A stretch of DNA of 64,000 bases, from the NCBI GenBank assembly GCA_947652605.1, contig OX393577.1, forward strand, positions 52,476,108 through 52,540,107. The letters run 5' to 3'. The notes under the pieces are model-generated. The model saw nothing but the letters and a program-made list of their open reading frames with translations, ran no database searches and had not been told where the DNA came from. This stretch comes from Elmis aenea (Eukaryota; Arthropoda; Insecta; Coleoptera; Elmidae). Positions 22,181 to 32,771 of the stretch are shown one piece after another (position 1 is the stretch's first letter; every line of letters begins with the position of its first letter). Position numbers and translations under genes: made by a program.

Positions 22181-23828
22181 ATAGAAGCAAAAAATGAAAT
22201 TTTGTGATTTTCTTTCTCATTCATTATCTTTACTTTAGAAAAATTAAAGTTAATTATTGGGGAATTGCGATATTTTTACATAGCGCATAAATTTGTGGTA
22301 TCTATTAGTTTTTTTATTGCATACTTAGTTACGGAGATAAAGAAGACAACTTTTGATTTTTTTATTGACGCCAAAGTAGATAACAATTAATTGTTTTAAG
22401 AAACAAATCGATTGGGTTTGGCTTGAACTGTTTTTTTTTTTAAGAAATAAATACCTCTTATCCCTGAACATTCATATATTTTAGTTATTCATATAAAATT
22501 ACGGACACTCTTACTCGCTCAAATATATTAACGTTGGGGTAGGTATACAACATTTTCATTTGCTTTTTTTCATAACAAGTGGTGTATTGTTGGAATATAA
22601 AAAACAAATGCTATCTATTTATGTAAATGACTAATATAGCGTCCATAGGAAGTTTAAAAGTTGACTGTTACACCTATGTAACTAAGTGCGCCATAAAAAA
22701 TGATACCACCACTTAAGGTGGCATGTAAAATTATCACAATATCAGATATTCATTTTAAAATCTAGAAAATATATTAACACATATCGGAACGGTTTCGTTG
22801 ATCTACGTTTCCCCGTGCTATGCACCATGGACCGGTTCACGGAGATTTACGGTACTTCAGCGTTTACCTGAGGACCAAGTAATTATTACCGGTCCTCTAA
22901 GTACATTTCAAGTAAACGCCGCCGATCCGATATGAGTTTTAAGTAAAATAAAAAATTGTAAAATTTCGTTTATGACCTTCATCAAGTTAACTACGCATTT
23001 TTAGAATAGCACTTCACACTATTGTGTGTAACTTTTTGCTAATTTAACCGAATCTATTTTTATTATATTAAGCAAGATCTTCACAGTGGATCAAAATAAG
23101 TTTTGCACCCTGTACACAGCAATGAACGCAAGAGCAACACTTGCCGTGTCGCCTTGTTGGCGAGTTTTTTCACTGTTGTAGAGTAAACGTTTATTTTCCT
23201 TAGTTATTACCAAAACGTGTATAGATACATGACAGCTGTTTTCAAGGGGCTGAAACCAGTTTTCATTACTATACGTTAGTAATAGCTTCGAATAGTACGA
23301 ATTTCCATAGGTAGAAATTTTGAAACAACATCTCGCTCGTACTAATTGAGACATGCCTGTATTTAAGAGTTTAAATTGGTATTGTGTGAGTTCTGGTCTA
23401 GAAAATTAAAGGTTTCTTCTTCTAGTTTCTATCGTTGTGTTTATGACAGTCAATAAAAGATAATACTTTTTTAAATTAACAATAAATATTTGGTCTTAAA
23501 TGAAGACAAATTCTGAAACATCAAATTTTTAGAAAAGCGTTTCAATTTTTAATAAAACAGTATCATTTTACATATAAAAATAATTATTACCAGTGGCTGT
23601 ATACTCATGTTGTTGTACAAACACCTTTTTACCTAATTTTACATTTATTTTGAATCTAAAACTTAGAAATTGTTGATGTAAAGTGAAAGAAAAATCTAGA
23701 TTAAAATACAATAAAGAATACTTGCCTAACGGTTATTAATCTTCATGTTTATCTTTTTATAGCTCAGTCTTGATATTTATTTGAATTTCTGAACATTCCA
23801 CATTAAGTATATACAGTTTGTTGTGCAA
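22181..23828. other. non-coding stretch downstream of SPR
   Basis: No gene is recognised. A GC-richer patch at 22784-22937 has mirrored ends (ATATCGGAACGG / CCGATCCGATAT) and may be a small inverted-repeat element. Near 23100 GTTTTGCACCCTGTACAC looks like a solitary CAGGGTG-type transposon end. The SPR 3' UTR should start at 23828. A minus-strand AATAAA at 23781-23776 lies about 50 nt after the SPR stop. Confidence 0.45.
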
Positions 23829-24425
23829 TTAGAGAACGGTTTCATTCGTGCAAGTTCTAGGGCCGTTGACCAAAGAGTACCTGGACGATCCACCGTTTCT
23901 GTTGTTTGCCAATGATCCCCTTATAAACAGTTCTTTGAATGTTTCCCTAAATTGTCGCGACATGCCACAGTAAATGGCGAAGTTAATCGGGTAACTTAAG
24001 ATAATGAAGAAATTTGTAAAAAGTATTAAAATGTTAGCAACGTAATAGTCTAAAAATTCTTTTATCATACTAGATGATATGTGTAGGATAGTTACAACCG
24101 CTAAAGGTATTTCAACAATCAGAAATACGGTTACAACTACTATTAGCATGAGAGTGGTGCAGTTTGAATCTCTCAGCTTCTTGCATTCGTTTTTCTGATT
24201 TTTCTTTGAAAGCAGTAAGTCTCGCCTTTGTTGAGCTTGTCGCAGGGCTCGGAAAAGTAAGAAGTTCAACACAACTAAAGCTACGCAAGGAATTAGATGC
24301 ACACAGATGATTCTAAATAAAAAGTACGATAAGTAGTAAACATCTTCTGTCACGTAGTGCACCACCCAATATGCCGTTTTCATACTACAGACGTACTCTT
24401 TACTTCCATTCCATATTATTTCGAC
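23829..24425 (-). CDS. SPR: sex peptide / myoinhibitory peptide receptor, coding exon 3
   Basis: Encodes residues 217-414 and the stop. It starts VEIIWNGSKEYVCS after acceptor TTACAG, phase 0. It covers ECL2 with its disulphide Cys (C229), TM5 (about 245-270), intracellular loop 3 rich in Lys/Arg (RQAQQRRDLLLSKKNQKNEC), TM6 (about 304-330), TM7 (about 345-370) with YPINFAIYC in the NPxxY position, and a cytoplasmic tail ending TCTNETVL. The loop, SNCTTLMLIVVV, CGMSRQFRETFKE and tail end are near-identical in known insect SPRs. SPR is a G-protein-coupled receptor at the plasma membrane for myoinhibitory peptides and, in some flies, for sex peptide. Confidence 0.96.
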   Translation of the reverse strand, partial: VEIIWNGSKEYVCSMKTAYWVVHYVTEDVYYLSYFLFRIICVHLIPCVALVVLNFLLFRALRQAQQRRDLLLSKKNQKNECKKLRDSNCTTLMLIVVVTVFLIVEIPLAVVTILHISSSMIKEFLDYYVANILILFTNFFIILSYPINFAIYCGMSRQFRETFKELFIRGSLANNRNGGSSRYSLVNGPRTCTNETVL

Positions 24426-24569
24426 CTGTAACAAATATAACAATCAAATATTGTAATAAATATTGTGGCTTCAATTACTTTTATTTTACTTCAATATTAT
24501 TTCATTTATTTTGTACATGAATAGCGTGGAACAAACACTGACGCATCATTTACTAAAACTTGTAACATT

Positions 24570-26423
24570 ATACAAGGACCAACTTACAAAGATTGTAAGT
24601 AAGTTGAAAGAGGGTTTTGATCTGATATTTTGGCTATGACCATAACGGCATATGATCTGTTTAATGAAAATATTTTCAAGATGGCGACAATTTCGGATAT
24701 ACTTACCGCAAATTGACGTCTACTTTTTTATTTCAAATGGTTTATTTTTTATTGCATTTTTGGATTAAACACGCTATTTTAGAGGAACTTTTGATAGCAT
24801 TCCTTATACCTAAGTGCAGTCGTTGTTTAGAGTTTTGAACTTTATTGAAAATTTTTTGATTTTCATTGTGATGCTTAATATTATTTATCGCCGCCATTTT
24901 TAAAGAGAAAACCCTCAAATTTAGACTATACATAGAAGAAACCTTGGAGTTCATGCTGGAATTTTTCCAATCGATGCAATACTTACAGGGTGCCCAAAAT
25001 TTAATTTCCTTTTAATACAACTTCAGACCAGTAAAACTGTTTATTTCAAATTGTTTTTCAACTTCTAATGCAAAATTAAATTCTGCATCAATCTGTATTA
25101 GCGTTTCCTATACCTATCTGCAACAATTTTCGAGTTATTAAGAATTGTCAATAAGGTTAAGAGAAACTGAAACATTATTAAATAGCAGGCCGTGGAAGTG
25201 ACAACAAATGCCAATATTAATAACCGTTAACCACTTTTATCGCGTTTGTCGAAGTATCTGTGAAAATGGAAAATCAAGAGTATTCAAACACGAATATTTT
25301 GAACTTATTTTATATTCATGAAGAATGTCACAAGATTATTGAAAGAACTTGCCGTGTGTTCAGTGAGAGGTATCCTCATTTGACTAATGACCAGACAGAA
25401 ATTTCAATAAATAGAATCAACTTGTTTGCAATTTAGAAGAGTGAAATCTGCTAGTATTCGACCTAAGCGTGTGACAAATACTTAATGAAACTAATGAAGT
25501 TAACATCCTGGGATATTTTAATTCCCATCTTCAGCGGTTAATTCGATCGACAGCGCAAGACTCGGGTTTAACATACTATGCTGTACAAGCTACTTTAAAA
25601 ATGCACAACTATTCGTTCGCACTTTCAATAATCTTCTGATATTGTCCATGTGTAAAATAAATTCAAAATATCCGTGTTTGAATACTCTTGATTTTCCATT
25701 TTCATGAACACTGCAGACAAACGCGATAAAAGTGGTAGACAGTTATTAATATTTGTATTTGTTGTCATTTCCAAGGCCTACTATTTAATAATGTTTTAAT
25801 TTCTCTCAACTTTATCAAACATTTTTAATAACTCGAAAATTGTTGCAGATAGGTATAGGAAACGCTAATATAGATTGATGCAGAATGTAATTGTGCATTA
25901 GAAAATGAAAAAAATAATAATTGGGCATTGTATTTGAAATAAACGAGTTTTACTGGTCTGAAGTTGTATTAAAAAAATATTAAATTTTGGACACCCTCTA
26001 AGTAATGCATCGATTGGAAAAATTCCAGCATGAACTCCAAGGTTTTTTCTATGCATAGTCTCAATTTGAGGGGGTTCTCTTTAAAAATTGCGGCGGTAGA
26101 TAATATTAAGCATCACATTTAAAATCAAAAATGTTTTCAAAAAGTTTAAAGTTCTAAAAAACGACTGCACTTAGGTATAGGGAATGCTACCAAAAGACCC
26201 TCTAAAATAACGTGTTAAATGCAAAAATGCAATAAAAAATAGACCATTGTATTTGAAATAAGAAAGTAGACGTCAACTTCCGGTATATCCGGAAGTGTCG
26301 CCATCTTGAAAATATTTTCATTAAACAGATCATATGCCATTATGGTCATAACCAAAATATCAGATCAATACCCTTTTTCATTCTTCATATCTTTTTGATG
26401 CCCGGTCCCAATCAATTACCCTG
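24570..26423. mobile_element. nested foldback element in SPR intron 2
   Basis: Large palindrome. The outer arms carry CAAGATGGCGACAATTTC (left) against CCATCTTGAAAATATTTTC (right), and GATTTTTGAGTTGA-type sequence mirrored. The right end is ACCCTG-TA at 26423, while the left end is degraded. Inside lies a second pair of CAGGGTG ends (ACAGGGTGCCC at about 24986 and GGACACCCTC at about 25999). An inner inverted repeat and a transposase remnant lie at the axis. Arms are about 730 bp on each side of an unpaired centre around 25330-25640. A one-armed copy exists at 6820-7180. Confidence 0.8.
25266..25640 (+). pseudogene. N-terminal helix-turn-helix remnant of a Tc1/mariner-like transposase
   Basis: Starting at ATG 25266 the frame reads MENQEYSNTNILNLFYIHEE and on to FSERYPHL. 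This pattern resembles the first helix-turn-helix of insect Tc1/mariner-like transposases (hydrophobic helix, then VFxERYP). After a stop near 25436 a shifted frame (about 25490-25620) reads like the second helix-turn-helix (IRSTAQDSGLTYYAVQATLK). Only the N-terminal DNA-binding region is left, and no catalytic core follows. The first ~70 bp are also present inverted at 25699 downwards, as part of the opposite arm. Family assignment is by eye. Confidence 0.55.
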
Positions 26424-27942
26424 TATGTAGCTTATTTCTCGCTTAACCGAATCTCTATCTCTTATATTGTCACGAATATACTTTTTAATAATTTTGCAAA
26501 GTATTTTAAGTTCATTAGATTTGTGCATGTACCATGTACGGTTGTTTACTCCAGGCAAAGGGAGGAAATACTCGCTGGTGTCGGCTATTTAAGCCAAGAT
26601 GTAACATTTTATATTTCTTCTCTACTTTGTCCGCCTTTTAGATCGGTTGACCCTAAAGGCCGCTATTTGTATATTATTGGGAATTCATGTAAGATATCAT
26701 TTTGTATTGACTTGTTAGATTGTATTTGTTCTTATTGTGAGGCCCGTTATTTGTAGAAGCCAAGTGTGAAAATATTGTTAAGAAATATATTTTATACTAC
26801 GCGAGTGCTCCCCTCTTGAGTATTATTTGAGTTTATCTGAATAAAATTAGAGTTAACGTCCGCGTTGCTCATCATGTCATCATTAGTAATTAATCGTAAA
26901 AATTTTGATTACAATTAACGGGGTACTCATTAGTGAAGGCGACAATATTAAACAAGATCTCTATACTATCCCGAATTAAGTGGTACGCCCTGTACATTAA
27001 AACAATTATATTGATTCGTTAAGGTGGTAGTCAAACTTGATACAAAATGTATTTTTTTTTACAAATAAATTTGTTTTTAACGGGCATTATTGCAACTAGA
27101 TTTTTAAAAACTTTGGAATATGAATTTTCTTGTACCTATATGAATTGGGTTAAAAATTTAAGTGGTTTATAAAATGTGTTTCAGTTTAATTATTGGGTTA
27201 ACAACTTCCAAATATTTACTCATTCATTCTGTGTTAGTGACGCTAGGATTTTGTTTGTACACTTTTAATTAAAAAAGCTTTTCGCGGTATTTTCAATTAT
27301 TAAATTAAGTGAAAAATGAATGCACTTGAAATTATTATTTTTAATAGGATATTTTGTAGAGTTTATGTTTGTATAGGGCTGTAACAAAAAATTAGTAGCG
27401 TTTTTTAACAGACGCTTTTAGGAGCAAATATTTGTTTTCAAATTTATTTAAAGGTGACATTTAAATTACATTGAATCGTTTAAGAAATAAAAATGTTGGG
27501 TATTTGATTTATTTATTATTGTAAAGGCATATACATTTGATTGTGATTCATTGTTAAAATCCAACAAAACGATTTACTTTTGAAGAGAAAAGTAATAGGA
27601 ATAGGTATACAATGAAATAGCGAAATACGGACTTTGTACAATAACACTAAGCAAAAGAGACATCTCGAGGAAACAAAATGAGCCAACTTCAACTTTCCTT
27701 AAAATTAATTTGCACCCGAAAAAGCTTGAGTTTGGTATTTGGTTAAATCGGAAAGAAAACATATATTATGATATTCTAGCAAACATTCCAACTGTTAATT
27801 TGTACACGTATATTGCTCTTAATTGGACTGGCAATATTTAGCAATTGAAAAAACACGTTTAACGCTGGATAAAAATTCTACCATGTCAAGGCTAGATCGT
27901 AAGTTTTTATGCACAGGTGGAAAAATTTATTGAAACTTTGTT
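26424..27942. other. intronic stretch with transposon remnants, no gene
   Basis: Directly after the foldback, CTCGCTTAACCGAATCTCTA (about 26439) and, near 26990, ACGCCCTGTACA look like two degraded ends of another CAGGG-type element, with CCCGAATTAAGTGG mirrored against similar sequence at 21410. From 27000 to 27942 no feature is seen. The whole stretch lies in SPR intron 2. Confidence 0.4.
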
Positions 27943-28090
27943 TTGACGTTCTACCCGATCTGCCCAGTTCACCAGACTTAGCACCTTCAGATTACCATCT
28001 GTTCCGCTCTCTATAAAACTACCGTAAGGGCAAGTTTTATAGTGGCAACAACTATTTTAAACAACAATGAAATCAATTTGTTAATAAATA
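27943..28090 (+). pseudogene. mariner transposase C-terminal fragment
   Basis: Translation gives VLPDLPSSPDLAPSDYHLFR followed by a stop and a degraded tail. SPDLAPSDYHLF is the signature around the third catalytic Asp of mariner (D,D34D) transposases. Upstream catalytic parts are missing and no terminal inverted repeats are obvious. It is a separate, older insertion from the mariner at 47.5-48.3 kb. Confidence 0.78.
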
Positions 28091-28149
28091 AAATTAGTTT
28101 GGTACACAATTATTTTTAAAATTTTCATTTACACTTCGAACAATTAGAG

Positions 28150-28331
28150 TCACCGCACACTACAGACTTTTAGTCGGCCGACAGTTTGATCGTTATCGGG
28201 CCATGATAGGGATTTGTATTATTTAGTTGTCCGACTTTTAATCGGTACGTGTGCGCGCTCTCATAAACACTCATGCCATTTGCGAAGACGATCAAACTGT
28301 CGGCCGATTAAAGGTCTGTAGCGTGCGGTGA
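28150..28331. mobile_element. palindromic MITE, TCACCGCACACTACAGAC ends
   Basis: 182 bp. CACCGCACACTACAGACTTT at the left mirrors GTCTGTAGCGTGCGGTG at the right. A second mirrored block (TCGGCCGACAGTTTGATCG / CGATCAAACTGTCGGCCGA) covers most of each arm. GC content is well above the surroundings. No clear target duplication. Non-coding. Confidence 0.8.
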
Positions 28332-29106
28332 ATCTTAGATTCGACTTACATTATCAAATAAAAATGTTTTAACGTTCTTCAACGGCTTTTTCTTAAAAAA
28401 AAATTAAATTACAATTGAAATGTTTTATGTAGGTAAGTTTAAAAAAAGTCTCGTTAAATTTTATGGGCAAAATAGTGAAACATGTCACCTACATACTTGG
28501 CGATTGCAGTTTCTCATTAACATTTACTAAACTATCGTCATGCATATATATTTCTCATTCAGCTCCTCCTTTATACGCCAAATGCGTCAAGAGCTATGTG
28601 TGAACTATTTACAAAGCCTGCAATTTGCCGACTAAAGGACTAAACTAAGTCGAGGAGAAATTATATTGCTTACGCCTCCATTAAAACAAGTAACAAACCA
28701 TTCTATCATCTAAAATTACTTTGTGCACCGGTGTGTTGTTTATTTTCAGAACAGCTCCCATTGTTATTCCGAAGCAGTATTCGAATTGTTTTTAACTTAA
28801 ATTCATAACTAGTCGAAGATCTAATGCACACCTGAGGCTGTAGCAAGACGAAGCGCTACGTTTAATAATTGTTCTCAAGTTTGTCTTGTTTTTCGAGAAA
28901 GGAATAAAACAAAATGTGACTGACGAACGAGTTTACAAAGACTTAAAAAAAAAGAACAGAAAAAACTCGTTAAGAATAATTAATCATTATCTGGTGCTGA
29001 CTTTGCAGGTGATGGTTTATTCGTCTCTTTGGATTTTTTTATGTTGGGCAACAAGTAAAGAATTTTTAATTTGCTTTAATAATGTTTTATAGTGTCATTC
29101 TAAATA
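28332..29106. other. intronic stretch, no feature seen
   Basis: Part of SPR intron 2. It contains a 68-codon plus-strand frame (from 28886) without recognisable domain and no repeat termini. Confidence 0.45.
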
Positions 29107-30075
29107 CAGGGTGATTGAAATTCGAGTTTAAGCATGGGGATCTCGCTTATTATAATAGCTAGAGTATAGGTCAACAATCGGCAGAGTTGCTAAATTCGAT
29201 GCTCATTGATAATCCAAAGAGAAATTGGAAATATCTCAAACGGTATCGAAGAAAATTAGGAAAAACCGGAAAATACGATTTTTGAAAATCGTCTATAACT
29301 CCTTTGAAGTTTGAAACATTATAAATGTGTAAAAACATTGCCGAAGCAACTTTTTAAGCCGATTCGGATGGTGGTCACAAATTTTTTCTAGATCGATTCG
29401 TTTTTGTTTTATGATAACCAACTTAATTTTTTCTTGTGGACGCAATATTTGCTTTTTACTTAATCCAAGAGCATTTATTTTTCTGAATCCATTGATGTGT
29501 TTTAATTAAAAAAAAATAAATAAAAAAATTGATGTATCACACATGGTATTTTCTTCTTCTATCATTGTCAAATTTGAAAAAATGCGTTTTAAACAACAAC
29601 CACTTTAAATCAGGTAGGCCGGTCATAGTAGTTTATGTTGTTTCCATGACAACCAATTAACAAACTAATAGTTTTGAAAACCTATAACTTGTCACATTAA
29701 TGAATTCGTAAAAATGAACTTTTAACAACAAAGAAAAACGCGATATTCTGCAAACTTTTTATTCATTCAAAAAATTCTATAGTGTCAAGTTAAAGATATG
29801 CGAAACATATCCAGAAAAAAGACAACCCTCGCACACATATTTTTGTACGCTGGACATAAACTTGGGTAAATATGGGGCTTTTGACAAAATTAAAGAAAAA
29901 TATGGCCAAAAGGTTTCAGATGACAATAAAAAAAACATTTTTAGTACAAACATATCTGGAAAAAAACATAAAGCATGTGATAAAGTATAACAAAACTTAA
30001 AAGAATGGTATAAAAAGTATGCAGAATATCGCGTTTTTTTTGTTATTAAGGTTCATTTTTACGAATCTATTAATC
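29107..30075. mobile_element. truncated foldback element of the GPN2-intron family
   Basis: Left end TA-CAGGGTGATTGAAATTCGA. The first 350 bp follow the element in GPN2 intron 2 (CGTCTATAACTCCTTTGA, AAGCCGATTCGGATGG). The axis lies near 29880, since GAATTCGTAAAAATGAAC (29702) is mirrored at about 30050. The left arm is about 775 bp, but the right arm stops after about 190 bp, 27 bp before the 5S rRNA gene. The right terminus is therefore missing. Confidence 0.72.
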
Positions 30076-30095
30076 GGGAATTGTACGTCGAACGT

Positions 30096-30100
30096 AAAAA
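30096..30100 (-). terminator. Pol III T-run terminator of the 5S gene
   Basis: Five consecutive T on the minus strand directly after the 5S 3' end, separated by at most a base or two (GTTGTCC then TTTTT). This is the standard RNA polymerase III termination signal and supports a transcribable 5S copy. Confidence 0.75.
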
Positions 30101-30101
30101 G

Positions 30102-30219
30102 GACAACGGCACGCGGTGTTCCCAAGCGGTCACCCATCCAAGTACTGACCGCGCCCGACGTTGCTTAACTTCGGTGATCGGACGAGAACCGGTGCTTTCA
30201 ACGTGGTATGGCCGTTGTC
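30102..30219 (-). rRNA. 5S rRNA: 5S ribosomal RNA gene
   Basis: About 118 nt on the minus strand, starting GACAACGGCCATACCACG and ending CGTGCCGTTGTC. The terminal helix I pairs perfectly (GACAACGGC with GCCGTTGTC). The internal promoter is present: box A AGTTAAGCAACG and box C near GATGGGTGACCGCTTGGG. GGTTCTCGTCCGATCACCGA is almost invariant in animal 5S. A T5 terminator follows. The upstream 35 bp resemble the region upstream of the second copy, so the two form a short tandem unit of about 200 bp. The gene sits in SPR intron 2, same strand as SPR. It may be functional or a dispersed copy from the main 5S cluster. Confidence 0.93.
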
Positions 30220-30300
30220 TATAATAAAATGCTTAACAGAAGACTCAAGTAGTTACAGCTGCATCGTCAGATGTTAAAAATAAAACAAAAAAAAAAAGAT

Positions 30301-30911
30301 GACAACGGCACGCGGTGTTCCCAAGCGGTCACCCATCCAAGTACTGACCGCGCCCGACGTTGCTTTAACTTCGGTGATCGGACGACGTAGGGTTACCAGA
30401 CGTACTCTTTTTAGAGTACATGTACTCTTTTTGAGGTATGCCACTTTTGTACTCTTTACTTTTTTTCTATTGTCCTCTTTTGTACTCTTTTTGATTGCGC
30501 AAATAAAGTTTAACAAGCAGAATATAGTATAGAGCAGTGATGGCAAATAGGTGGCACGCGAGAAATTTTCGACGGCACCCTAAAGAATTGTATGAATAAA
30601 TTCGTAGCGATGCAGCTAAATTGTATAAATTGTATTGAGATATTCCGTTTTTGAAAAAGTTGCAGGCGGCCTAAGCTAAGTACTGGCACCGGAAAAATGT
30701 GTATTAAATTTTATGTTATTTTGGCACGAGAGAGGGTGTGAGGATAAATAAATATTAGTGTTATGTTCGTAAAATTTTGTTCAATTTCGCAAACACGTAT
30801 ACGGTACATATGTTTTTTTTTTGGTAAGAAGGAGAGGTGTCAAGTGTACTCTTTTTTATATCGTACCATCTGGTAACCCTACGGACGAGACAACGTGGTA
30901 TGGCCGTTGTC
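30301..30911 (-). pseudogene. 5S rRNA: 5S rRNA pseudogene split by a transposon
   Basis: The 3' part of a 5S gene (30301-30385) and its 5' part (30883-30911) are separated by a 497-bp insertion. The copy has an extra T in the box A region (GTTAAAGC on the minus strand) and lacks about a dozen bases (the AACCGGTGCTTT segment on the plus strand of the intact copy) beside the insertion point. It starts with the same GACAACGGCCATACCACG. Upstream flank GTAAGTACTTTAGCCTCATT corresponds to GTAACTACTTGAGTCTTCTG of the intact copy, evidence for tandem duplication before the insertion. Confidence 0.88.
30386..30882. mobile_element. hAT-like insertion in the second 5S copy
   Basis: Bounded by CGTAGGGTTACCAGA and its complement TCTGGTAACCCTACG-type end, with GGACGA repeated on both sides (30380-30385, 30883-30888). 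The repeat could extend one or two bases with mismatch. The interior is rich in TGTACTCTTTTT repeats in both orientations. It also contains a block starting CAGTGATGGCAAATAGGTGG (about 30536) that looks like the end of another, nested hAT-type element. Ends are related to the MITE at 21558-22180. Confidence 0.78.
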
Positions 30912-31000
30912 GACATGATAATGCTCAATGAGGCTAAAGTACTTACCCAAAGCAATAATAACCGCTCTATAGTCACCTTATTTCTTATATGTATAGTATA

Positions 31001-31626
31001 CAGGGTGTGTAAAAATTGGCGGAAGCGCTACACGTGGCAATATTCTTCGTAAAATTCCAAGTCAAAAATCTTAATACAAAAATGTTGTACCATGCTTGCT
31101 GTGTCTGCAACAGGTCCTCAAAGTTTTGACATTCAGTCCTTTAATAAGCTCTATTATTTAATATTTGTTAATGAACAAGCTGCTATTTGGAATAAAAATA
31201 AATTTTGAATAACATTTTTTCCTAGATATTGTGTTTTTCCTTTTAAAAATTGCTGTTGAAAATGCGTTAATCACTGATTTGAAAGAAAATAATACATATG
31301 GCAACATTGTCATTAGCTGTCATCTCTCTTGTCTTGTAATAATTATTTCTTGTTTGTATTAGACGATACCTAAAAGATTGCAGCTAGGTATACGAACTGA
31401 AGGGTTTCAGTTCGAACAAATATTATTAATATCTAAGTAAAAATAGCTAATAAAAAATGTCCAAATGCAAATCAATGGATGCAATGTTGCCAGTTTTTTG
31501 TTTTTTTAAATGGTTCCTGAGGCCATAGGAAGCATCGTACAACATTTTTGTATCAAGATTTTCGACTTAGAATTTTACGAAGAACATCGTCACGTGTAGC
31601 GCTTCCGCCAACTTATACACACCTTG
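31001..31626. mobile_element. foldback element, CAGGGTGTGTAAAAATTGG ends
   Basis: TA-CAGGGTGTGTAAAAATTGGC with following GGAAGCGCTACACGTG is mirrored at the right, ending CACCTTG-TA. The arms pair over about 125 bp (AATTTTACGAAGAA / TTCTTCGTAAAATT), with CAACATTTTTGTAT also mirrored. The centre (about 31130-31500) is unpaired and non-coding. The right end lies 94 bp from SPR exon 2. Confidence 0.82.
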
Positions 31627-31720
31627 TATAGAAAATGTCTTATAAAAATCGTGTAGGGTAAGCGGCCAGCGGGCCATAATTTTCTAGGTCTATTACTAAA
31701 CGTTAAATTGTTAGCTTTAC

Positions 31721-31918
31721 CTGTCCATAGTCTTGATCGAAGAGTCTAGTGCTCTGGTGCAACGCTGCGGCTACCATGATGTAGACTAAACACTTGTAGA
31801 CGTTGGGCATGGTACAAAATTTACGGGCCAAAGGGGCATGGCAAACGTAAATGTATCGTTGCACAGCCAGAGCTAGTGTTAACCAAATACTGGCCGTATG
31901 AAACATGTTGGGTATCAC
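31721..31918 (-). CDS. SPR: sex peptide / myoinhibitory peptide receptor, coding exon 2
   Basis: 198 bp, phase 0 at both ends (acceptor TTACAG, donor GTAAAG). It encodes residues 151-216, VIPNMFHTASIWLTLALAVQ and onward. It contains TM3, the QRYIYVCHAP motif in place of the usual DRY, intracellular loop 2 (ARKFCTMPNVYK) and TM4 up to HQSTRLFDQDYGQ. The TM3 end SVWLTLALAVQRYIYVCHAP is a strong family hallmark of SPR, here with Ile for Val in the second position. Confidence 0.95.
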
Positions 31919-32170
31919 CTGTAACAAAAACAAATATTTTTGGAATTCCAGAAGTAAATGTTTCAAATGAAAATTTATTTTACCAGTAAAAAACACAAAT
32001 TACTCATACAGAACCATGGTGTAGTATGTAAAGTCGCTGATAGAGGCGACCTATACTATAAAGATCGTTTCCAGAGCAACATCGTTGTCGTTGATATATA
32101 TGGAAACGTAGTCGCGAAAAATTAGATTCAGAGTTTTCGATGTGCCATTAAAAATGACAGCATTTATATA

Positions 32171-32771
32171 CAGGGTGTCCCAATTATCGTGCACTGCACG
32201 AGAATCTCGTAAACGGTTAGAGATACACAGTTGGATAAATGGGTTTTGAAAGTTTCAGTTTATGATTTATTTAAGATTTGTTCCAGCAGATCAAAATTTA
32301 CTAGTTCGTGGACTAATACATGAATTGATTTATGCACATGCGTCAACTATGGACTAATAAATGTATAGTCGGTGCTGGAACGCTTTAACGACATCTCTGA
32401 CTAGTGTAAATGACATTTGTACGTATTGGGTTCATAGAAATTTGCCGCAAGCGTACACATATTAAGAAACCAGACTACATAGGGTTGACGTTGAGAGGGC
32501 AATGCATAGCTAGCAGAGGCAACTTTAATATTAAACAGCGCATGCGTGTAATAATCCCAGCGTAGTTCTTGTCGTAATCCATGTACTGTTTTGACCGTCC
32601 ACAAACTAACTATAATGCAACTATAGTGCAAAAGCAGTCAGAGTATTGCAGGAACAGCAGACTAATTGTCGAGTGAACTATCAGAAACTTAGAATCCTGA
32701 TAGTTCCTGGGATAGTAAATAGCGCTGCTGGAACAAACCCTTAGTGTTATAAAAGGACCGACTCCTTAGTA
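32171..32771. mobile_element. single-ended CAGGGTGTCCCAATT transposon fragment
   Basis: TA-CAGGGTGTCCCAATTATCG starts here, with the CTCGTAAACGGTTAGAGATA motif characteristic of the ends of these foldback families. No inverted second end is found before 32771. The rest of the stretch is unremarkable non-coding intron sequence of SPR. Confidence 0.5.

Noticed and set aside
30761..31052. Short frames on both strands around the 5S pseudogene
   Set aside because: They run through the hAT-like insertion and rRNA sequence; no coding evidence.
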